From NCBI GenBank assembly GCA_041664965.1, contig JBAYJT010000004.1:1-57554 (forward strand): a DNA stretch of 57,554 nucleotides, in the 5' to 3' direction. Below the pieces are notes generated by a model. The model saw only the letters and a list, made by a program, of their open reading frames with translations. It did no database searches and was not told the origin of the DNA. Shown here in pieces: positions 9,387-16,937 of the stretch. Source of the stretch: JBAYJT01 sp041664965. GTDB lineage: Bacteria > Pseudomonadota > Gammaproteobacteria > UBA9339. The translations under genes and the position numbers were made by a program. The number at the start of each line of letters is the position of its first letter. Position 1 is the stretch's first letter.

Positions 9387-10676
9387 TTATTGTTTATTAG
9401 AATAGTTCTTTTCCACCCAAGCAACTAACCCGTTTAAAGCACCTTTGTTTTGTGCAATAACTTCTTTCCCAGCCTTCACCATTATTGCATTGGAGCTTTT
9501 ATCCTGCAACAGTCTCAGCACTTGTTCAACTAGATCACTATCATTTTTGACCAAAATTAACGCCTTGGAAGTCAGTAAAAGCTCGCTTATTTCACGAAAA
9601 TTATGTAACTCCGGTCCTGTCAATACAGCTGCACCGAGAGCCGCTGGCTCTAAAAGATTATGCCCACCAATTGGAACCAAGCTTCCACCCACAAAAGCAA
9701 CTTTGGCTAGCGCATAAAAACTCAACAATTTGCCTATTGTGTCCCCAATAATAACTTGAGTATCCGTCGAAACCATCGGATTTTCGCTATAGCGCACGCA
9801 GTTAAAACCTTGCTTTGCACATAGCGCCGCAACGTCATTAAAGCGTTCGGGATGCCGCGGTACTAAAATTAATAATGCATCTGGCAAAGTTTGTAGAACT
9901 CGCTTAGCGGCTGAAAGAATAATTTCTTCTTCCCCCGGATGGGTGCTGGCAGCAATCCAAACCGGACGCGAATCCGACAATTTCCAATTATGTTGCAGTG
10001 TTTGCGCGGCTTTGTACACCTCTTCCGCCACATTTAAGTCAAATTTAATATTTCCCGCAACAATAAGCTTTTCTCTAGTTAAGCCTAATTCTAGAAAGCG
10101 CTCGCCATCGGCTGCACTTTGCGCGGCAACATTAGTAATACAAGAAAGCATCTTGCTAACTAACGGTTTAAAACGTAAATAATTATTAAACGAATGCGGA
10201 GACAATCTCGCGTTGGCCAATAAAACAGGAATATTTTTTTTCGCTGAGTAATATAACAAATTCGGCCACAATTCAGTTTCCATAATAATTAAAAGGCGCG
10301 GATTAAAATGACGCAGATAGCGCTTTATTGCGCCCGGATAATCATATGGAACATAGAGCTGCAGTACTTCATCACCAAAGGTAGCGCGAATTTTTTCCGC
10401 TCCTGTCGGTGTCATATTGGTCACAATAATTTTTTCTTCCGGATAGCGCGCTTGTAGAGCTTTAATTAGAGGAATAGCTGCGACAGATTCGCCCAAAGAA
10501 ACTGCGTGAATCCAGATACTAGAAGATAATTGTGTTTCCTTGGGATACCACGCCAGTCTTTCATTCCAGCGCTCTTTATAAGCCGGATTTTTCCGCCCTT
10601 TCCATTGCAAACGTAAAAGAATAAATGGCAGGGCTAAATAGAACAACAGACTGTAAATATTACGCAAAATCGACAT
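9387..10676 (-). CDS. waaA: 3-deoxy-D-manno-octulosonic acid (Kdo) transferase
   Basis: A 429-aa GT30 glycosyltransferase that adds Kdo from CMP-Kdo to lipid IVA at the inner face of the inner membrane, so the organism makes LPS. An N-terminal hydrophobic stretch (about residues 5-23) anchors it. The conserved HAVSLGESVAAIPL motif (about 58-71) holds the acidic catalytic region. The C-terminal nucleotide-sugar domain has VAFVGGSLVPIGGHNLLEPA. The length equals E. coli WaaA (425 aa). Whether it is mono- or bifunctional cannot be told from the sequence. It is the leading gene of waaA-trxA. Confidence 0.94.
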   Translation of the reverse strand: MSILRNIYSLLFYLALPFILLRLQWKGRKNPAYKERWNERLAWYPKETQLSSSIWIHAVSLGESVAAIPLIKALQARYPEEKIIVTNMTPTGAEKIRATFGDEVLQLYVPYDYPGAIKRYLRHFNPRLLIIMETELWPNLLYYSAKKNIPVLLANARLSPHSFNNYLRFKPLVSKMLSCITNVAAQSAADGERFLELGLTREKLIVAGNIKFDLNVAEEVYKAAQTLQHNWKLSDSRPVWIAASTHPGEEEIILSAAKRVLQTLPDALLILVPRHPERFNDVAALCAKQGFNCVRYSENPMVSTDTQVIIGDTIGKLLSFYALAKVAFVGGSLVPIGGHNLLEPAALGAAVLTGPELHNFREISELLLTSKALILVKNDSDLVEQVLRLLQDKSSNAIMVKAGKEVIAQNKGALNGLVAWVEKNYSNKQ

Positions 10677-10783
10677 TGTTTTCCCGCAAAATCATTATCT
10701 TATCAAAATAACACTTAAGACCGCAAAATAGCATAAATAGCGTTATTTTACCAATTTACACAAAATCCCAGGCTTAGAAACAA

Positions 10784-10803
10784 AGACGCGATTAATCGCG
10801 TCT
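10784..10803. repeat. 20-bp perfect palindrome, left boundary of the efflux module
   Basis: Perfect self-complementary block whose core is GACGCGATTAATCGCGTC. The same core occurs once more, at 15216-15239, on the far side of the efflux module. Each copy lies on the outer side of an ACATGTCTAC element, 37-38 bases from it. It does not overlap any coding region here. Confidence 0.85.
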
Positions 10804-10810
10804 CTACAAA

Positions 10811-10857
10811 ATATAACATATTGATTTATAAAGAAAACCTGTAGACATGTTTTTGGA
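10811..10857 (-). repeat. Dispersed ACATGTCTAC element, copy 1
   Basis: Read on the minus strand, this copy has AAAAACATGTCTAC, then AGGTTTTCTTTATAAATCAA, then a TTATA-rich tail. It matches copy 2 (15161-15214) almost base for base in opposite orientation. Together with the adjacent palindrome it forms the left arm of a ~75-bp inverted repeat. It also overlaps the extra codons ahead of the chosen start of the PadR gene. Confidence 0.8.
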
Positions 10858-10869
10858 CAAATATAACGC

Positions 10870-10906
10870 TTTACAAGATATATCTTTTAGATGTATAATA
10901 GCAAAT
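10870..10906 (+). promoter_or_regulatory. Sigma-70 promoter of the efflux module with a palindromic operator candidate
   Basis: A -35 box TTTACA (10870-10875) and a consensus -10 box TATAAT (10894-10899) are separated by 18 bases. A 12-bp perfect palindrome, AAGATATATCTT (10875-10886), sits in the spacer. The expected transcription start (about 10905-10907) falls at or next to the ATG at 10907, so the mRNA may be leaderless. The palindrome is well placed for autorepression by the PadR protein encoded immediately downstream. The boxes are seen; their use is inferred. Confidence 0.7.
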
Positions 10907-11461
10907 ATGGCTAGAATTAACAAGACTAAATATATCATCCTCGGCATGCTGGCGATCAGGCCTATGTCTGGGTATGAAATCCACAGCACGATCAAAAAAA
11001 CGACCGCCAATTTTTGGTCAGAAAGTGCTGGGCAAATTTATCCGAACTTAGCTGCTTTACTGAAAGACGGCGCTGTTGCTTGTGAGGATGAAGCGAACGA
11101 TAGCAAACACAACAGCAAAATTTATAGTCTTACAAAAAAGGGGCTGGGAGTTTTGCAAGAATGGCTCCCCACTCCTGCCACTCGCCATCCACCGCGTGAT
11201 GAGCTCTTGTTGAAACTATTCTTCGGCAAAAACATGGCAGAAGAAGAATGCCAAAAACTTATCTTACAAAGACAACGTAAAGCGGAAGAAAATTTAGAAT
11301 TTTTAACCTCAACCAAAAAACACCTCGAACAACAACATAAAAACAGAGAAGATTTCCCATATTGGCTAATCACTATTGACCACGGCATCTTCACCACCCA
11401 AGCTGAAATCGCGTGGTGCGATGCGATTTTAAAAAACTTAAAGAAATCGCTTGGGAGATAG
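10907..11461 (+). CDS. PadR family transcriptional regulator
   Basis: A 184-aa regulator with an N-terminal winged helix (residues 1-85: ILGMLAIRPMSGYEI, then FWSESAGQIYPNLAALLKDG and YSLTKKG). A C-terminal coiled, dimerising domain of the virulence-activator alpha type follows (about 95-180, ending near AEIAWCDAILKNLKK). PadR proteins usually repress a nearby gene, and many control multidrug transporters through a bound ligand. It is first in a tightly packed unit with a membrane protein, an oxidoreductase and EmrAB, so control of that efflux operon is likely. I chose ATG 10907 because a strong promoter lies just upstream. The longer frame from 10847 starts inside a repeat and would precede the promoter. 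Confidence 0.88.
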   Translation: MARINKTKYIILGMLAIRPMSGYEIHSTIKKTTANFWSESAGQIYPNLAALLKDGAVACEDEANDSKHNSKIYSLTKKGLGVLQEWLPTPATRHPPRDELLLKLFFGKNMAEEECQKLILQRQRKAEENLEFLTSTKKHLEQQHKNREDFPYWLITIDHGIFTTQAEIAWCDAILKNLKKSLGR

Positions 11462-11463
11462 TC

Positions 11464-12015
11464 ATGCCAATGGGAGTATTACTAGGATTTCTACCGTGGA
11501 TTCTGTTTTATATATTGCCACTACATACTTTAACTCAGCTAAAAGTCGGCATCACAGCGCTGCTACTATTGACGGCAATAACCAACTACAAAGATTTAAA
11601 AAGAAAATTTATTCTACCGTGGTGCACATTAATATTTTTTACATTGATATTCTTGGGTGTGGTCGTATTTGATCTACAGTTTTTGGCTGTATATATGGGA
11701 ATTTTGGTAAACAGCGCTTTAGCTTGTCTAGCATTGGGGTCTCTTGCTATTGGCAAGCCTTTTACGTTGCAATATGCCCGATTACAGGTTGCTAAAGAAA
11801 AATGGCAACACCCTGCTTTTATTTTTATTAATCAAGCTTTGACTTTCGCCTGGGGAATGTCATTTACATTCAATTTATGCATAAATATTTTAAATAAAAT
11901 TCATCCATCTTCCCCTTTACTAATCAGTTTTTTAACCAATGGTTCTAGTTTATGCGCTCTATTTTTTACTATTTGGTTTCCTAAGTGGTATCGCAATTAT
12001 CGGAGGTCTAAATGA
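11464..12015 (+). CDS. Multi-pass membrane protein of unknown function
   Basis: A 183-aa integral membrane protein with about six hydrophobic segments (GVLLGFLPWILFYILP, VGITALLLLTAI, CTLIFFTLIFLGVVVF, a long LAVYMGILVNSALACLALG, an ALTFAWGMSF region, and a C-terminal CALFFTIWF). A loop with KPFTLQYARLQVAKEKWQHP lies between segments. I do not recognise the family with certainty. It starts three bases after the padR stop with GGGAG upstream, and its stop overlaps the next start (ATGA). It is therefore part of the efflux operon and may assist transport or sense the membrane. A longer frame from GTG 11413 overlaps padR and is not preferred. Confidence 0.7.
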   Translation: MPMGVLLGFLPWILFYILPLHTLTQLKVGITALLLLTAITNYKDLKRKFILPWCTLIFFTLIFLGVVVFDLQFLAVYMGILVNSALACLALGSLAIGKPFTLQYARLQVAKEKWQHPAFIFINQALTFAWGMSFTFNLCINILNKIHPSSPLLISFLTNGSSLCALFFTIWFPKWYRNYRRSK

Positions 12016-12740
12016 ATATATTAGCAATTAACGGTTCGCCGCACGGCAGCCTCGGAAATACTGATCTTGTTTTACAACCTCTCCTAAGAGGCATGGAAGA
12101 CGCTGGCGCAACCACTGAAACTGTTTATTTAAATAAATTAAATATCAAACACTGTATTGGCTGCGTCCATTGTTGGTTTCAAACACCCGGTAAATGTATA
12201 CATAACGACGATATGGCATCATTATTAGAGAAGCGAAAAAACGCTGATTTACTGATATGTGCAACTCCTTTGTATGTTTTCTCTATGACTGGATTAATGA
12301 AAGACTTTCTAGATCGTGGCCTACCCCTTGCTATGCCATTTTTTGAAGAAAACACTTCTGGTAATAATCTCACGACACACCCAAAACGTTACATTAGAAC
12401 TACGCCTCAAAAAATGCTCTTCGTGGGAAGCTGCGCCTTCCCTGAAGAAAAACATTTTGTTCCTTTAGTTCAAACACTGAAACACCTGGCGGCAGAAGGC
12501 AATATCGAATATATGGGCGAAATACTAAAACCAGCCGCTGGGCTTTTAAAAATAGAAAGTATGCAAGAAAAAGCTAAGGCATATTATATAAACTTGCGCA
12601 CCGCGGGAAAACAACTTATCTTACAGGGCAAAATCGACACGGAACTATCAGCTAAGCTGCACCAACCATGGGTTTCAGATGAAGAACTACGCAACATAAC
12701 AAATGAAAGATTTCGCTCTCTTTTAGATAAACAGAAGTAA
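12012..12740 (+). CDS. Flavodoxin-fold NAD(P)H/FMN oxidoreductase
   Basis: A 242-aa protein of the NADPH-dependent FMN reductase/iron-sulfur flavoprotein group. The flavin phosphate loop is AINGSPHGSLGNTD (residues 5-18). It is followed by the CIGCVHCWFQTPGKC cluster, which resembles the cysteine motif of iron-sulfur flavoproteins but could be redox cysteines only, and by ICATPLYVFSMTGLMKDFLDR. Such enzymes reduce flavins, quinones or electrophiles. Its place in the operon, four bases overlapping the membrane gene and 7 bp ahead of emrA, suggests a role in detoxifying the compounds the pump exports. The substrate is unknown. Confidence 0.8.
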   Translation: MNILAINGSPHGSLGNTDLVLQPLLRGMEDAGATTETVYLNKLNIKHCIGCVHCWFQTPGKCIHNDDMASLLEKRKNADLLICATPLYVFSMTGLMKDFLDRGLPLAMPFFEENTSGNNLTTHPKRYIRTTPQKMLFVGSCAFPEEKHFVPLVQTLKHLAAEGNIEYMGEILKPAAGLLKIESMQEKAKAYYINLRTAGKQLILQGKIDTELSAKLHQPWVSDEELRNITNERFRSLLDKQK

Positions 12741-12747
12741 AGACCAG

Positions 12748-13656
12748 ATGAACTCTAAATTACATACTCTCCAAGCATACTTTATAGCGCTATTGCACAA
12801 GGTTAAAAACCCCCATCCTTGGCGGAAAAAAATATTGGGGGCAATAGTTGCTGCTGTGCTTTCTTTTGGCGTAATTTATTTAATTGTAAACCACAAATAC
12901 GTCAGCACTGACGACGCTTATGTCAATGCAAACGTGGTACAAGTATCAGCCAGAGTTTCGGGAAGAGTAACCAAAATTTCAGTCCAAAATAATCAATATG
13001 TAACCAAGGGACAACTGCTGTTTGAATTAGATCAATCCCCTTTTAAAGTTTCTCTTCTGAAAGCACAAGCACAATTGCAAAAAGAGGAAGCAACGTTAGA
13101 AAACTACAAACTTATATCTTGGAGAACCAATGAGCTGACCAAAGTAAAGGCCGCCGCCAAACAAGATAATGACACGGCTTTAAGTAATTTTAAAAGCGCG
13201 GAAGCTTCCGTAGCCTTGGCCAAAGCGAATCTAGCTCAGGCGGAACTAGATTTAGGCTACACACAAGTTCTTGCGCCCGATAGCGGCTGGATTAGCAATG
13301 TAACCCTCCGTGAGGGAGATATGATAAACGCTAACCAGGCTTTATTTGCCCTAGTTAGTGACTCACAATTTTGGGTCGATGCCAATTTCAAAGAAACAGA
13401 ATTGAAAAATATTAAACCGCAACAAAAGGCTAAAGTTGTAGTTGATATGTATCCTGATCATACTTTTGCTGCTGTTGTGGAAAGCATAAGTTATGGCAGC
13501 GGCACAGCGTTTTCGTTATTGCCAGCACAAAACGCGGTTGGTAACTGGATCAAAGTCACGCAAAGAATTCCTGTGAAAGTTTTGATTTTAAAACCTGATC
13601 CCAAATATCCGCTCCGTATTGGCTCAACAGCTACAGTAACTATTAATACAAGATGA
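12748..13656 (+). CDS. emrA: EmrA-like membrane fusion protein (HlyD family)
   Basis: A 302-aa periplasmic adaptor of a tripartite pump. Residues 1-29 are cytoplasmic, about 30-48 form one membrane anchor (LGAIVAAVLSFGVIYLIV), and the hallmark YVSTDDAYVNANVVQVSARVSG begins the biotinyl-lipoyl barrel. A hairpin with GYTQVLAPDSGWIS closes the lipoyl half, and the beta-barrel (FWVDANFKETELKNI) follows. E. coli EmrA is about 390 aa; this is shorter mainly in the alpha-hairpin. The start of emrB overlaps its stop (ATGA), so the two are translationally coupled. An outer-membrane partner (TolC type) is not in the window. Confidence 0.9.
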   Translation: MNSKLHTLQAYFIALLHKVKNPHPWRKKILGAIVAAVLSFGVIYLIVNHKYVSTDDAYVNANVVQVSARVSGRVTKISVQNNQYVTKGQLLFELDQSPFKVSLLKAQAQLQKEEATLENYKLISWRTNELTKVKAAAKQDNDTALSNFKSAEASVALAKANLAQAELDLGYTQVLAPDSGWISNVTLREGDMINANQALFALVSDSQFWVDANFKETELKNIKPQQKAKVVVDMYPDHTFAAVVESISYGSGTAFSLLPAQNAVGNWIKVTQRIPVKVLILKPDPKYPLRIGSTATVTINTR

Positions 13657-15149
13657 ATATTTCCAAAACACAGCAGTTATTAGTCACTATTGCTGTGATG
13701 TCCGCTGCTTTCATGCAGGTTTTAGATACTACTATTGTAAACGTAGCTCTACCGCACATGCGAAGCTCTCTAGGCGCAACCCCAGACCAAATCTCTTGGG
13801 CATTAACTTGCTACTTAGTTGCTTCTGGAATTTGTATGCCTCTTACTGGCTATTTTTCCGATAGATTGGGGCGAAAAAATTATCTCCTTTGGTGCATTGG
13901 CGGCTTTGTTGTTGCTTCTGCGCTCTGTGGCACATCGCAGTCTCTTACGGAAATTATTTTATATCGTGTTTTACAAGGCATATTTGGAGCTGGCCTCGTT
14001 CCACTTTCTCAAACAATTCTTATTGATACTTTTCCACCGAAAGCGCTTGGAAAAGCAATGGCTATTTGGGGAGCCGGCATTATGCTTGGACCAATTTTAG
14101 GTCCTACTTTAGGAGGATATTTAACTGAGGTTTCCAGCTGGCGTTGGACTTTTTATGTTAATGTTCCCATGGGAATTGCTGCGTTTTTATTAGCTTGGAA
14201 TGTCATTTCTGAAACCCCAAAAAAAGATCGGCGCATGGACTGGCTGGGACTTGTATTGCTCTTTTTAGGCGTTGGTGGAACTCAATATTTTCTAGATCGC
14301 GGAAATCGCGAAGATTGGTTTAGTGCTACAAACATAAAAATCGCAGCTACTTTAGCTTTCATTGGCTTGACTGGCTTTATCGTTCGCGAATTAAAGCATC
14401 AGAAAAAAGCGTTTTTTGATATACGTATCTTCAAAAACCGCAACTTTGCTGTTTCCAGCATAATTTTACTTATGCTCGGGCTAGGTCTATTCGGCACAAT
14501 GGTAATTCAACCCATGTTTCTAGAAGAGCAACTCGGCTATCCAGTTTTAACCACTGGCTTAGCTATTTCCCCTCGCGGATTAGCTAGCATGGTAAGTATG
14601 ATCTTAGTCAGCAAGCTTATTGCTCGTTTTGATCCGCGTTTATTAATTGCTGTAGGGACTATCCTCGGTGCTATTGGTATGTGGATAGGAACTTTTTATT
14701 CACTAGACGTCAGCATGTCTTGGATAATATGGCCATCTTTGCTACAGGGACTTGGCATTGGTCTAATTTTTGCCCCGCTTACTGCTGTGGCCTTCGCAAC
14801 CTTACCAGAAACTGCTAAAACTGAAGCGGCTGGATTATTTAGCCTAATCCGTACAATGGGATCTTCCATCGGTATAGCCATTATTCTGACGCTATTTTCT
14901 CGCCACAGCCAAACTGCATGGAACCATTTGAGCGGCTTTATAAATCCTTACAACCCAATATATATAAATTATTTAGCGACCTTACACTTATCTATTACCG
15001 ACCCTAAAGCTATACAGCTCGTTGCAAGTGAGGTGGGCAGACAAGCGCAAATGCTAGCATTCATCAATGTTTTTACTTTCATTGCGTGGAATTTTTTGAC
15101 TACGTTACCACTGCTTTTGTTGCTGAAAAAAAGTGTACGGAAAAGCTGA
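13653..15149 (+). CDS. emrB: EmrB-like multidrug efflux transporter (MFS, DHA2, 14 TM)
   Basis: A 498-aa proton-driven drug exporter. The N-terminal signature QVLDTTIVNVALPHM (about residues 23-37) and the antiporter motif C, GAGIMLGPILGPTLGGYL, are typical of DHA2 transporters. Motif A appears as GYFSDRLGRKN. Hydrophobic segments are consistent with 14 helices. It pairs with the overlapping emrA and closes the PadR-controlled module. Directly after the stop lies copy 2 of the ACATGTCTAC element, then the end of pta on the opposite strand. Substrates cannot be predicted. Confidence 0.92.
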   Translation: MNISKTQQLLVTIAVMSAAFMQVLDTTIVNVALPHMRSSLGATPDQISWALTCYLVASGICMPLTGYFSDRLGRKNYLLWCIGGFVVASALCGTSQSLTEIILYRVLQGIFGAGLVPLSQTILIDTFPPKALGKAMAIWGAGIMLGPILGPTLGGYLTEVSSWRWTFYVNVPMGIAAFLLAWNVISETPKKDRRMDWLGLVLLFLGVGGTQYFLDRGNREDWFSATNIKIAATLAFIGLTGFIVRELKHQKKAFFDIRIFKNRNFAVSSIILLMLGLGLFGTMVIQPMFLEEQLGYPVLTTGLAISPRGLASMVSMILVSKLIARFDPRLLIAVGTILGAIGMWIGTFYSLDVSMSWIIWPSLLQGLGIGLIFAPLTAVAFATLPETAKTEAAGLFSLIRTMGSSIGIAIILTLFSRHSQTAWNHLSGFINPYNPIYINYLATLHLSITDPKAIQLVASEVGRQAQMLAFINVFTFIAWNFLTTLPLLLLLKKSVRKS

Positions 15150-15160
15150 CCCCAAAATTC

Positions 15161-15214
15161 CAGAAAAACATGTCTACGGGTTTTCTTTATAAATCAACGA
15201 GTTATGATTTTAAG
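15161..15214 (+). repeat. Dispersed ACATGTCTAC element, copy 2
   Basis: Sits between the convergent stops of emrB and pta. The order is AGAAAAACATGTCTAC, GGGTTTTCTTTATAAATCAA, then ACGAGTTATGATTTTAAG. The arms AGAAAA and TTTTCT can pair around the ACATGTCTACGG loop and are followed by TTTAT, so in this place it could act as a terminator for emrB. It is the inverted partner of copy 1. Confidence 0.8.
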
Positions 15215-16937
15215 TACAGACGCGATTAATCGCGTCTGTGCTTTCTGTGTTTTTTTGCCTTTGCTCTGCAGCGTATTGCGCTTGAACAGCCGTTAAAGCA
15301 ATTGTAAAGACAATATCTTTCACTAAACAACCACGAGATAAATCATTCACGGGTTTACGTAAACCTTGTAGCATGGGACCAATACAAACAATATTGGCGC
15401 TACGTTGTGCTACTTTACAGGCGATATTGCCAGCATCTAAATCAGGGAATATCAAAATTGTGGCACGTCCTGCAACTTCGCTATTTGGCAACTTAAGTTT
15501 AGCAACATCTGGATCAATCGCTGCATCGTATTGTATCGGACCTTCTATTGCTAATTCTGGCTGACGTTTTTTAGCAATTTCCGTCGCCATCACAACTTTG
15601 TCAACATCTGGACCAAAACCGGATTTACCCGTGCTGTAACTTAGCATAGCAACTCGAGCTGGCAAGCCGATAAAGCGCGCACTTTCAGCTGTTTGTAAGG
15701 CAATTTCGGCTAACTCTTCTGCTGTTGGATTAGGATTAATGGCACAATCCGCATAAAGCAAAACTTGCTCAGGTAAACACATAAAAAACACAGAAGAAAC
15801 TAAACGCATGTCAGGCTGAGTTTTTATAATTTGTAATGCCGGACGAATGGTATTCGCCGTAGTGTGCACAGCGCCTGAAACCAAGCCATCTACCTCGCCC
15901 ATTTGCAACATCATAGTTCCAACTACAACAGGATCCTGTAAATATTCGCGTGCCTCAGCTTCCGTCATACCTTTGCCCTTACGTATTTCCAGCAAAGAGG
16001 CGAGATATTTCGCATAATTTTTCTTAGGATCAAGAATTATTAATTTGTCACTAAGTGTAATTTTCTGCTCTGTAGCAACAATGCGAATTTTTTCCGCATC
16101 ACCTAACAAAATACATTCAGCAATACCGCGTTCAGCACAAATGCTTGCAGCCATGAGGGTTCGCGGCTCATCGCCCTCTGGGAGCACAATTTTCTGCCGC
16201 TTAGTCTGAGCATCTTTAATAAGCTGAGAACAAAATACGGGGGGCGTAATTCGCGGTTCATAAATCCTATCTAGTACAGGATGTAATGAACTAAAATTCA
16301 CGATCTTTTGACGCATGTCAGATTGCTTCTTCTCCTGAAATGCAGTTAACAGCAATGGAAAACTATCAGGAAACATCTGCTGATATTTTTCTTGCAGCAT
16401 AGTTGTCTTTTCTTCAGGAACCTTTCCATTAGACACATATATAACACTACCAAGCATCAGCCGATTAGGCATATTACTAATGTAACGATTTTGAAGAATT
16501 TTAAGTTGCAAAAGCATTTGCTCTGTATTGGTATTGGAACTAGCCTTAGTTACTAACACCACTGCAGCATCGAGGGCTTGCACTAAAGATTGATTCAATT
16601 CCGTGGCATAAGATCTTGATGACTCAAGCGGACATCCAGGTATTACTATAAACGCAGGGGACTGGTCGGCTAAAAAATTTTTGTACCTTGCAACTATTTC
16701 CTCTAAAAGCTGATCGAATTTATTTTGTAATAATAAATCTTCGGCCCTGGCAAGAGAAATAGTGTTAGGTAGTTCCTTTTCACTAATTGGAAAAAAAAAT
16801 ATCGATGATAGATTATTGAGGCATAAAGAATCATTTAAATCCAATCCAGATTGATATATATCCACATCGGCTGTGGCTGGAACCAACAGAATAGGCAATG
16901 GACGCTTAGTTTGATTCATAATATTATCATACTCCAA
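15210..16937 (-). CDS. pta: Phosphate acetyltransferase, short form without an evident DRTGG domain
   Basis: A 575-aa enzyme converting acetyl-CoA and phosphate to acetyl phosphate. The C-terminal PTA_PTB domain (about 240-555) is intact: VLPEGDEPRT, DGLVSGAVHTTANTIRP, SSVFFM, DCAINPNPTAEELAEIA, MLSYSTGKSGFG, and IGPMLQGLRKPVNDLSRG. E. coli Pta is 714 aa. Here the N-terminal P-loop domain is degenerate (ILLVPATADVD, no recognisable Walker A) and I cannot find a DRTGG domain before the catalytic part. The last ~20 residues go beyond the family end and are encoded by a palindromic repeat. The ATG at 16937 overlaps the ackA stop; the ATG at 16919 (MNQTKRP) is an alternative. Confidence 0.92.
   Translation of the reverse strand: MEYDNIMNQTKRPLPILLVPATADVDIYQSGLDLNDSLCLNNLSSIFFFPISEKELPNTISLARAEDLLLQNKFDQLLEEIVARYKNFLADQSPAFIVIPGCPLESSRSYATELNQSLVQALDAAVVLVTKASSNTNTEQMLLQLKILQNRYISNMPNRLMLGSVIYVSNGKVPEEKTTMLQEKYQQMFPDSFPLLLTAFQEKKQSDMRQKIVNFSSLHPVLDRIYEPRITPPVFCSQLIKDAQTKRQKIVLPEGDEPRTLMAASICAERGIAECILLGDAEKIRIVATEQKITLSDKLIILDPKKNYAKYLASLLEIRKGKGMTEAEAREYLQDPVVVGTMMLQMGEVDGLVSGAVHTTANTIRPALQIIKTQPDMRLVSSVFFMCLPEQVLLYADCAINPNPTAEELAEIALQTAESARFIGLPARVAMLSYSTGKSGFGPDVDKVVMATEIAKKRQPELAIEGPIQYDAAIDPDVAKLKLPNSEVAGRATILIFPDLDAGNIACKVAQRSANIVCIGPMLQGLRKPVNDLSRGCLVKDIVFTIALTAVQAQYAAEQRQKNTESTDAINRVCT
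15216..15239. repeat. 24-bp perfect palindrome, right boundary of the efflux module, inside the pta 3' end
   Basis: Same GACGCGATTAATCGCGTC core as at 10784-10803, with two more paired bases on each side. It lies within the last codons of pta on the minus strand and encodes the residues DAINRV near the C-terminus. Together with copy 2 of the ACATGTCTAC element it forms the right arm of the inverted repeat. Confidence 0.85.

Noticed and set aside
10847..10906. Twenty extra N-terminal codons of the PadR gene
   Set aside because: They start within the repeat and overlap the promoter; the shorter start gives a normal PadR N-terminus.
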